Below are positions 6,139 through 12,188 of a stretch of DNA of 12,217 nt, one piece after another. Made by a program: the position numbers and the translations under genes. A model generated the notes under the pieces. That model was not told where the DNA came from, did not search any database, and saw nothing but the letters and a program-made list of their open reading frames with translations. The stretch is from an uncultured Clostridia bacterium (lineage in GTDB: Bacteria; Bacillota; Clostridia; Christensenellales; Pumilibacteraceae), in assembly GCA_947588325.1 (NCBI GenBank), contig CANPYH010000036.1:1-12217 (forward strand). The letters run 5' to 3'. Numbering within the stretch: position 1 is the first letter of the stretch; the number at the start of each line of letters is the position of its first letter.

Positions 6139-9100
6139 TGTCTTATTGTACAGCTGATTACAAGTTAATATATATTTTCGCCATTCCCGATGAAGCGCAC
6201 AAGGGATTGCTCAAAATCGGCGAGGCAACAATCCATACCACAAAAACATATGACGCGTTGCCCGAGAATTGCCCCGATTTGCTTAATGCCGCAGAAAAGG
6301 GAAGAATTAAGGACTATACCTTTACGGCAGGAATTAAAGTTAATATGTTATGGGCGCAACTTGCCGTGCGTGTGGGCACAAATGTTTACAAAGGAAATCA
6401 AATTGCGGTTTTGGGTGCTTTCCGCGACCATGATGTACATAACGTGCTTAAAAACAGCGGAATCAAGGTGTCATATCCTAACGGTATCAAAGCCCGCGAA
6501 TGGTACGAGTGTGACTTACAAACAGCAAAAAATGCCATAAAGGCTGTAATCGATAACCGCCAGTTTTTAGGTGAGAGCGAAAAATCCGTTAAGGAAGAGC
6601 CGAAAATTGTTTTGCGCGACGAACAGCAAGAGGCGGTAAACAAAACACTTACCGCTTATAACAGATACGACAAAATGCTTTGGCACGCAAAAATGCGTTT
6701 CGGTAAAACCGTTACCGCTTACGAGCTTATACGTTCGGGTGCATATCAAAAAACGATTGTCGTTACGCACCGCCCCGTAGTTGAACACGGTTGGGCAGAC
6801 GATCACCGCAAAATTTTCGGCGCGGATAGCACGCACATTTTTATGCGGAAACAGAATCTTGTATACTCAGATGACTATTTCGACGCTTCTTCGGATATAA
6901 AGAATGATGTATCTTTGAGAAACGCGAAGGAGCGCGGAGACTATTTTACATACTTTGCTTCCATGCAGGATCTTCGCGGTTCGGTGCGGGCAGGCGGTAA
7001 GTTCAATAAAAACAACGCTGTTTTTGATATGGATTGGGATCTCGTGATATATGATGAGGCGCACGAGGGTACACAGACCGAGCTCGGGCAGCGAGTACAG
7101 GAACTGCTGGAAACTCCCAAAAACGGAAAAACACCCAAAGTTTTGGAACTGTCGGGAACGCCTTACAATATCCTGGAAAAGTACGATGATAACGTGTTCG
7201 TATGGGACTATGTAATGGAGCAAGAGGCCAAACAGGAATGGGCGTATAAACACCCCGGGGAGCCGAATCCGTACGAAGATATGCCCCGAATGAATATCTT
7301 CACGTTCGATATGAGCAAGGCTTTATCGGCTTCCTACCGTTATGAGACGGAGTCGTCCGCGTTTAATTTCAGGGAATTTTTCCGTGTGTATACAGGCGAC
7401 CCCGAAAAAGACTACGGACATATTCCGCAAGGGTTCAAGGTCGGCGATTTCGTGCATTTGGACGACGTAAAAGAATTTTTGGATATAATTTCGACGGACA
7501 GCCCGGATACAAAATATCCGTTTGCGACTTATGAGTATCGCTCACAATTTAAGCACACGTTCTGGATTGTTCCCGGCGTAGCGGCGGCACGAGCGCTTTC
7601 CGCGCTTTTGCAAAAGCACCCTGTATTCTCACACTACAGGGTTGTAAACGTTGCGGGCGAGGGTGATGTGGAAATGCCTTATGATGACGCTTATGAAGCG
7701 GTTTCACAGGCGATAGCCGAAAACCCTTACACAATAACGCTGTCTTGCGGCAAACTCACGACGGGCGTAACCGTCAGGGAATGGACGGCGGTAATGATGC
7801 TTACGGGTTCCGCCACGACCGACGCGAAAGGCTACATGCAAACTATTTTCCGTGTACAGTCGGCAGGTTGTATCGAAGGGAGGCAAAAAGAAAACTGTTA
7901 TGTGTTTGACTTCGCTCCCGATAGGTCTCTTCGCGTTGTGTCGGAAGCGCACCAACTTTCCGGCAAGGGACAACAGAGCGACGAAAAGTATCGTGAACTT
8001 TTGGGTAAGTTCCTGAACTATTGCCCTATATACGCTGTCGAAGGTGTAAGAATGCGCGAATACAACGTTGCCACGCTTATGCGGCAAATCAAGCGTTTGA
8101 GTTTGGATAAGGCAATTAAGTCGGGTTTTGAGGACGATTCGATTTACAAAGTTGATGCGGGCATGGTCATGGACGAGCGCGACTATGAGTTTTTTAAGGC
8201 GCTCCAAAGCCGTCTTTCGGCGCATAAAAAATCTAACGTAGACAAAAAGATCAAGATTGCCGAGAACGGAATGGATCAAGCCGAATATGAAAGGGCGAAA
8301 AAAGTCGAGCGTAAGCCGAAGAAGGAACTAACGCCCGAGGAAAAAGCATTACTTGAAAAGTTGAAGGAACAGCGCAAACAGCGGAAAAACTTTTTGGCGC
8401 TATTGCGCAATATCTCCATACGTTTACCGTTGCTTATTTTCGGCGCAGATGTGCCATTAACCGAAAATATCAGAATGGAAGATTTCGTAAATATCGTTGA
8501 TGACGAATCCTGGAAAGAGTTTTTGCCTAACGATGTCACAAAGGATTTATTCCAACGCAGTATTAAATATTTTGATGAGGACGTTTTGATCGGCGCGGGA
8601 CTTCGTATTCGCAGACTTGTAAAGCAAGCGGACGAATATCCGCCGACCGAACGCATTCGCCGAATTACGGAACTCTTCAATCACTTCCGTAACCCCGATA
8701 AGGAAACGGTATTGACCCCGTGGCGCGTAGTCAATATGCACATGAGCGACTGTTTGGGCGGTTATTGTTTCTTAAATGAGAATTTCGATGTTAAAGAGCC
8801 GCTTGACGAGCCTCGTTTTGTCGATCGTGGACAGGTTACCGCCGACCTTTTCAAAACGGACGGCGCAAAGATTCTGGAAATAAATTCAAAGTCGGGGCTT
8901 TACCCCTTGTATGCGGCGTACTCGATATATAGACATCTTTTGCCCAAAAAAGAATCGGAAATGCCTATATCCGAGTTGTACGCAATCTGGGATAAAGTGC
9001 TTGAAAAAAATATTTTCGTACTTTGCAAAACCAATATGGCGCGAGACATTACCCGCCGCACGCTTACGGGTTTTACAAAGGCAACGGTAAATACGCATTA

Positions 9101-10199
9101 TCAGGGACACTTGTTGGAGCGCATGAAGTCCGACATGGATTGGGTAGTTAAAAAATTACAGAACCCCGCTGTTTGGGGGAAAGAAGGTACTTCTATGAAA
9201 TTCGATGCAGTAGTCGGCAATCCGCCGTATCAAGAAATAGTGAAAAATGCAACAGTCGGCAATAACAATATAACTGTTGACATATATGGATATTTCAGGG
9301 ATCTTTCACTGAAAATTGCCGATATTGTGAGTTTAATTTATCCGGCAAAAGATTTGCAAAGAGGGGATGCGACTCTCATGGATCATAATCTTGTAAAAGT
9401 AAGGATTTACAACGGCAGCGATAATGAGCAGGAGAAAAACATACCCGGCGAACCGTCTGTTTTCGGCAGTGCGGTCAGAAGAATACCAGGAGATGTCGGC
9501 GTTTATCTTTGGAATTTGAAAAATCCGACCAAAACCATAATATATCAAGGTTGCGAAATAGAAAGAACCGATAAAATCATGCCTGTGAGAAAAGAGTTTT
9601 TCTCATTGGCGAAAAAGTTGGAAAAATGTATTGGGCCAGACAAAGACTATTCTATACGAAAATGTTGTGAGTCAAATTTTGTTGAAAATCATCCCGGCTC
9701 TGTTCTTTCGGAAGTTGCCGACAGGACGATAGAACCGCCTGCCGGATATACCAAAGTCATAACCAATAATGTAAGCGGGTCGGGAGGGAAAGCGCGTTGG
9801 TATTATATTAAGACGAAGGATTTGGACTATATTCAGCCCAAAGTTTATAAGGTTGTAATCAGTTCCGCTTTCCCCAACGAAGCGTTTAAGAATCCCCACA
9901 ATGTTGATATACTGTCGAAAAACGAAATGTTTGGCAGAACGAAATTGTGCATGTATTATTCGGATACTGAGTCAGATGCTGTTGGCTTTAAGAAATATTT
10001 GAATACAAAGTTCATCAAAGCCATCGCTAATATGACACCATATAAATTCATGTACTATATGCCGAATTTTGACACAATCAAGTTCGACATCGATTGGGGC
10101 AAGCCGATCTCCGAAATTGACAAACAGCTCTATGCTAAATATAATTTAAGCCCCGATGAAATCTTTTTCATCGAGACTATGATAAAACCTATGGAGTAG
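6138..10199 (+). CDS. GIY-YIG nuclease / DEAH helicase / N6-adenine methyltransferase fusion (restriction-modification enzyme)
   Basis: A 1353-residue single-chain restriction-modification enzyme. Order seen: a GIY-YIG/T5orf172-like nuclease (about 10-130; YIF..., LLKIGEATI, REWYECDL); an SF2 helicase/translocase with LRDEQQEAV (159-167), Walker A AKMRFGKT (184-191), DEAH (306-309), LSGTPYN (338-344), TTGVTV (541-546) and QTIFRVQ (568-574); a charged coiled segment (about 700-752); then a methyltransferase with motif X-like LTPWRVVNMHM (859-869), motif I-like KILEINSKSGLYPL (911-924) and catalytic NPPY (1028-1031). The last 320 residues are probably the target recognition domain. The layout resembles type ISP or IIG enzymes with a GIY-YIG nuclease in place of Mrr or PD-(D/E)XK. 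It would cut unmodified DNA and methylate adenine at its own sites, with the upstream M subunit. GC content falls at about 9190, suggesting exchange of the recognition domain. The reading frame is intact throughout. Confidence 0.88.
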   Translation: MSYCTADYKLIYIFAIPDEAHKGLLKIGEATIHTTKTYDALPENCPDLLNAAEKGRIKDYTFTAGIKVNMLWAQLAVRVGTNVYKGNQIAVLGAFRDHDVHNVLKNSGIKVSYPNGIKAREWYECDLQTAKNAIKAVIDNRQFLGESEKSVKEEPKIVLRDEQQEAVNKTLTAYNRYDKMLWHAKMRFGKTVTAYELIRSGAYQKTIVVTHRPVVEHGWADDHRKIFGADSTHIFMRKQNLVYSDDYFDASSDIKNDVSLRNAKERGDYFTYFASMQDLRGSVRAGGKFNKNNAVFDMDWDLVIYDEAHEGTQTELGQRVQELLETPKNGKTPKVLELSGTPYNILEKYDDNVFVWDYVMEQEAKQEWAYKHPGEPNPYEDMPRMNIFTFDMSKALSASYRYETESSAFNFREFFRVYTGDPEKDYGHIPQGFKVGDFVHLDDVKEFLDIISTDSPDTKYPFATYEYRSQFKHTFWIVPGVAAARALSALLQKHPVFSHYRVVNVAGEGDVEMPYDDAYEAVSQAIAENPYTITLSCGKLTTGVTVREWTAVMMLTGSATTDAKGYMQTIFRVQSAGCIEGRQKENCYVFDFAPDRSLRVVSEAHQLSGKGQQSDEKYRELLGKFLNYCPIYAVEGVRMREYNVATLMRQIKRLSLDKAIKSGFEDDSIYKVDAGMVMDERDYEFFKALQSRLSAHKKSNVDKKIKIAENGMDQAEYERAKKVERKPKKELTPEEKALLEKLKEQRKQRKNFLALLRNISIRLPLLIFGADVPLTENIRMEDFVNIVDDESWKEFLPNDVTKDLFQRSIKYFDEDVLIGAGLRIRRLVKQADEYPPTERIRRITELFNHFRNPDKETVLTPWRVVNMHMSDCLGGYCFLNENFDVKEPLDEPRFVDRGQVTADLFKTDGAKILEINSKSGLYPLYAAYSIYRHLLPKKESEMPISELYAIWDKVLEKNIFVLCKTNMARDITRRTLTGFTKATVNTHYQGHLLERMKSDMDWVVKKLQNPAVWGKEGTSMKFDAVVGNPPYQEIVKNATVGNNNITVDIYGYFRDLSLKIADIVSLIYPAKDLQRGDATLMDHNLVKVRIYNGSDNEQEKNIPGEPSVFGSAVRRIPGDVGVYLWNLKNPTKTIIYQGCEIERTDKIMPVRKEFFSLAKKLEKCIGPDKDYSIRKCCESNFVENHPGSVLSEVADRTIEPPAGYTKVITNNVSGSGGKARWYYIKTKDLDYIQPKVYKVVISSAFPNEAFKNPHNVDILSKNEMFGRTKLCMYYSDTESDAVGFKKYLNTKFIKAIANMTPYKFMYYMPNFDTIKFDIDWGKPISEIDKQLYAKYNLSPDEIFFIETMIKPME

Positions 10200-10204
10200 A
10201 TGAT

Positions 10205-11017
10205 ATGCTTACTGAATTAGAAAATAGAATTTTGCGTTATATGATAGCGCAAGATAGTGACGATTGTATACCAATCAATTTTTCCGATGTACCTATTCGC
10301 CATCAAATAGAGGCAGTTAAAGAACTTGAAGCAGAGGGATGTGTCCGTTCTGTCATTACCATGAGTTCAGTTTCGGCGTTTTTAACAGAAAGTGGCAAAT
10401 ACTATATACAAATGGAAAATTATTCATTATATGGTGCATATTCCGATAAAATCACGCAATTGGAAAATAACATTGAAGAAGGGCGTAGTTTGTTGGAATC
10501 TCACAATAAAAACAAAATCATCCTCTTCGTAAATAAAATTCTATCTTTATATAGAGAAGAAATTGGCTCGTCTGAAACGCAAAACATACGTAATCGATTA
10601 GAGTTGATAACGGATTCTACAACATTTGAAGCCATTGAGAATGAACTAGGATTATTAATTGAAATATTAAAGCGCATATGCTCAAATATAAAAATTGAAG
10701 CAAAAAAACAAAATAATATAGCTATAAATAATGTTAATAATTTTAGTCCTACTGTTAATTCTATTGCGATGCAAAACCTTAACATTGAAATCAGTTTGAG
10801 TTCCGTTATTGAACAAATTAATAAGACTAATTTAAGCAATAAAGATAAAGATGAGATTATCAGAATATTAAACGACATAAATAGATGCAAACCACAAAAA
10901 ATGAGTTTGTGGAAAAAGATTAAAGAGGCACTAAAATTTTTATTAAATAAGAGCATTGAAATATGTGCTATCGTTCTTCCGTTTCTATCTCCAATATTGC
11001 AAAATGTGGTTAAATAA
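10205..11017 (+). CDS. Unassigned winged-helix / coiled-coil / C-terminal hydrophobic protein
   Basis: I do not recognise a named family. The 270 residues show an N-terminal winged-helix-like domain (about 1-75: LENRILRYMI, HQIEAVKELEAEGCV, then a beta wing and FLTESGKYYI), a helical stretch with coiled-coil character (about 80-160), an Asn-rich linker (about 168-195: NNIAINNVNNFSP), a second helical part (196-243) and a hydrophobic end (about 244-267: FLLNKSIEICAIVLPFL) that could sit in a membrane. The gene is far more AT-rich than its neighbours; 10681-10740 has only 9 G or C in 60. Its GGAG ribosome site (10194-10197) lies within the last codons of the restriction gene and the ATG follows five bases after that stop, so it is translated from the same message. 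Possible roles are regulator or specificity factor (winged helix), or a membrane-acting abortive-infection effector. The C-terminal half loosely recalls AbiTii-type proteins, by memory only. Confidence 0.75.
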   Translation: MLTELENRILRYMIAQDSDDCIPINFSDVPIRHQIEAVKELEAEGCVRSVITMSSVSAFLTESGKYYIQMENYSLYGAYSDKITQLENNIEEGRSLLESHNKNKIILFVNKILSLYREEIGSSETQNIRNRLELITDSTTFEAIENELGLLIEILKRICSNIKIEAKKQNNIAINNVNNFSPTVNSIAMQNLNIEISLSSVIEQINKTNLSNKDKDEIIRILNDINRCKPQKMSLWKKIKEALKFLLNKSIEICAIVLPFLSPILQNVVK

Positions 11018-11030
11018 CGAGTTGTCAGCA

Positions 11031-11085
11031 AATAGTTAAACAAAGAAGTCGAGAGCAAAACTCTCGACTTCTTTGTTTAACTATT
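11031..11085. terminator. Perfect 25-bp inverted repeat, bidirectional terminator
   Basis: Bases 11031-11055 and 11061-11085 are exact reverse complements (25 of 25) around the 5-base loop CAAAA. On the forward strand the GC-rich tip AAGTCGAGAG/CTCTCGACTT is followed by CTTCTTTGTTT, giving a T-rich terminator tail; the mirror image serves the reverse strand. It starts 13 bases after the winged-helix gene. Confidence 0.75.
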
Positions 11086-11112
11086 CAAAAATTGTTTCTA
11101 AATCAAAGATAA

Positions 11113-11397
11113 TTTCTCATCGGTGTATTATTTCCCGTCCTTGTCCTCACAGCCGCAGCAGCCGCAGGGCGACGCGGAGTCGAGGCGGCGGGCAGACTGA
11201 ACGCTTATTTCGAGCGGTCGATTAAACCGTGGGACTACGCCGCGGCCTCGCTTATTTGTGAAGAATGTGGCGTAAAGGTTACGGACTGGGCGGGCAAACC
11301 TGTGAGTTACGACGTCGCCTCGAGTTTCGTTTGCGGAACGGAAAAGGTTAACACACTCATCTTAAAGAAGATTGAAGAAACAGAAGCATTGCAGTGA
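11113..11397 (+). pseudogene. 3' remnant of an inositol monophosphatase family (SuhB-like) gene
   Basis: The frame is open from a TAA at 11110-11112 to the TGA at 11395-11397, but has no start codon in its first part. From about 11185 it reads AAGRLNAYFERSIKPWDYAA, then ASLICEECGVKVTDWAGKP. This is the C-terminal signature of inositol monophosphatases: AAGR-x-x-x-YFE, the metal-binding PWD motif, and (E)xGG-x-VTD-x-x-G, here with CG in place of GG. A full enzyme is about 260 residues; only about 70 recognisable ones remain, so the N-terminal metal sites (EE and DPID) are gone and it cannot be active. Composition is GC-rich like the left flank, in contrast to both AT-rich neighbours. It is probably a scrap of chromosome left at the edge of the island. 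Upstream of residue AAGR the alanine-rich reading is probably not original. Confidence 0.72.
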
Positions 11398-11417
11398 GCG
11401 AGAAACAAGATATAAAC

Positions 11418-11437
11418 GATAAGTAAAAGATAAGTAA
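11418..11437 (+). repeat. Two 9-bp direct repeats (GATAAGTAA)
   Basis: GATAAGTAA occurs at 11418-11426 and 11429-11437, an 11-base period. It lies between the phosphatase remnant stop and its terminator. No function is evident; it may be a small local duplication. Confidence 0.3.
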
Positions 11438-11440
11438 CAT

Positions 11441-11470
11441 AAAAAGCGCGAGACCGTTCTCACGCTTTTT
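11441..11470. terminator. Terminator after the phosphatase remnant
   Basis: AAAAAGCG (11441-11448) pairs with CGCTTTTT (11463-11470), then one C-A mismatch, then GAGA/TCTC around a CCGT loop. The A and T flanks make it usable on both strands. Its survival behind the remnant suggests the whole 3' end of the old gene was preserved. Confidence 0.75.
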
Positions 11471-11476
11471 GTTGTA

Positions 11477-11508
11477 AAACAAAAACCCCGCTACCATAGT
11501 GACGGGTT
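11477..11508 (-). terminator. Reverse-strand terminator (distal)
   Basis: Read on the reverse strand, AACCCG (11508-11503) pairs with CGGG(G)TT (11490-11484) and is followed by TTTTTGTTTT. It lies about 175 bases beyond the stop of the reverse-strand 116-aa gene, behind a second hairpin. Confidence 0.5.
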
Positions 11509-11515
11509 CAAAATA

Positions 11516-11575
11516 GATTAACCGGCATAGAAAAACCCCCGATTCTGTTGAATAGGAGAGACCTGCCGGTCAGTC
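11516..11575. repeat. Inverted repeat enclosing a hairpin (candidate structured RNA)
   Basis: ACCGGCA (11521-11527) and TGCCGGT (11564-11570) are exact inverted copies. The stem extends by GATT/AGTC (11516-11519 and 11572-11575) across one mismatch with one wobble. The 36 bases inside contain the hairpin at 11537-11558. It lies about 30 bases upstream of a strong ribosome binding site (GGAGG, 11591-11595). Confidence 0.5.
11531..11558 (-). terminator. Reverse-strand terminator (proximal), nested in a larger inverted repeat
   Basis: On the reverse strand CTCC-T-ATTC-AACA-GAAT-C-GGGG folds with one T-G pair and one mismatch and is followed by GTTTTT. It is enclosed by the longer inverted repeat at 11516-11527/11564-11575, so the whole may instead be one folded RNA element. 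Confidence 0.45.
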
Positions 11576-11603
11576 AAATAGAACAACATCGGAGGATATT
11601 ATA

Positions 11604-11688
11604 ATGTCAGAAAAAAGGTGTAGGGGCAATAAGTAAAGTACTTGATTGTATTTCGGATGAGGTATATACGTGTATTTTTGCGTTATAA
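11604..11688 (+). pseudogene. Tiny forward ORF with strong ribosome site, disrupted at an A run
   Basis: GGAGG (11591-11595) is followed after 8 bases by ATG 11604. The in-frame reading is only MSEKRCRGNK and stop. Removing one base from the six-A run (11611-11616) gives MSEKGVGAISKVLDCISDEV, then YTCIFAL and a TAA at 11686-11688, a more protein-like sequence of 27 residues. It could be the start of a decayed gene, a frameshifted small protein, or a sequencing indel. The phase of the A run does not match a canonical -1 slippery heptamer. Its end overlaps the stop of the convergent gene. Confidence 0.4.
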
Positions 11689-12033
11689 GTATTTATATTC
11701 GGATTGGAGCAATGCTTCCAATGAGAACATTTCCTCGACGGTCAGGCGTTCTTGGTAATTGGGTACGTCCTCGGTAATAATCTTTGCGCCAAGTACACGC
11801 AATAAGAGTGCGCCGTTTACGTATGCTTGTCGGTCGGTGAGCGCCGTATTCATGCTGCCTTCAACCCACATCGGGTTTTTGACCGAGTATTTCGTCATCA
11901 ACGACTTTACAAACTCCCGCATTTCCGTATATTGATTGGTGCAGTAAAGGACTTGTACCGTTTGTATATCATTGAGCAGGTCCGCAATCTCTTTTACGTC
12001 ATCGAATTTTTCAAGCAGAGCCAATTCGCTCAT
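11683..12033 (-). CDS. Hypothetical acidic protein, 116 aa
   Basis: I do not recognise this protein. The 116 residues look like a compact, mostly helical, soluble acidic protein: an N-terminal helix (MSELALLEKFDDVKEIADLL), a central segment with TNQYTEMREFVKSLM and MWVEGSMN, a stretch ALTDRQAYVNGALLLRVLGA (about 64-83), and a C-terminal ERLTVEEMFSLEALLQSEY. No signal peptide, membrane segment or Cys cluster is seen. The start is supported by AAGGGAT, with 8 bases between AAGGG and the ATG, on the reverse strand. A consensus promoter lies about 130 bases upstream, and two hairpins that fit reverse-strand terminators lie downstream. It runs against all other genes in the window. Its composition is moderately AT-rich, and with its own promoter and terminators it looks like a stand-alone accessory gene. 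Confidence 0.75.
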   Translation of the reverse strand: MSELALLEKFDDVKEIADLLNDIQTVQVLYCTNQYTEMREFVKSLMTKYSVKNPMWVEGSMNTALTDRQAYVNGALLLRVLGAKIITEDVPNYQERLTVEEMFSLEALLQSEYKYL

Positions 12034-12048
12034 CTTTTTATCCCTTAT

Positions 12049-12120
12049 TTACAAGAATCGGTCGGTTTTGGGAATACGTTTTAGTCTATCGTCTCCCATA
12101 CAGTGGGTGAGATATTGCAT
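12049..12120 (-). CDS. Short upstream ORF in the leader of the 116-aa gene (23 codons)
   Basis: On the reverse strand ATG 12120 opens 23 codons (MQYLTHCMGDDRLKRIPKTD, RFL) ending in TAA at 12051-12049. It is in the same frame as the 116-aa gene, whose ATG is five codons after the TAA, and the Shine-Dalgarno sequence of the main gene lies in that gap. No good ribosome site sits directly before ATG 12120; AAGGAG at 12149-12144 is 23 bases away. It may be a leader peptide, a piece of a longer N-terminus cut off by the stop, or chance. Confidence 0.3.
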   Translation of the reverse strand: MQYLTHCMGDDRLKRIPKTDRFL

Positions 12121-12159
12121 AGAACGGAGTATTTATTTCTGTTCTCCTTACGCGTTTTC

Positions 12160-12188
12160 ATTATATCACACCAATTTTAGGTTGTAAA
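12160..12188 (-). promoter_or_regulatory. Strong sigma-A promoter for the reverse-strand gene
   Basis: On the reverse strand TTTACA (12188-12183), a 17-base spacer and a perfect TATAAT (12165-12160) preceded by TGA, which makes an extended -10 (TGN-TATAAT). The predicted start near 12153 leaves a leader of about 120 nt before ATG 12033. Confidence 0.75.

Noticed and set aside
10501..11058. 185-codon reverse ORF opposite the winged-helix gene
   Set aside because: It is a shadow of AT-rich coding sequence. The forward frame has the ribosome site, coupling and a protein-like domain order.
3880..11440. Direct repeats marking attL and attR around the integrase island
   Set aside because: I compared the sequence after the RlmD-tail remnant (3880-4000) with 11018-11160, 11360-11440 and 11640-11700. 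I found only words of six or so shared bases (such as TTGAAG), which is chance level.
11611..11617. Programmed -1 frameshift at the A6G run
   Set aside because: The run is in the wrong codon phase for the A-AAA-AAG heptamer, and the needed shift is +1 (or -2), so decay or an indel is simpler.
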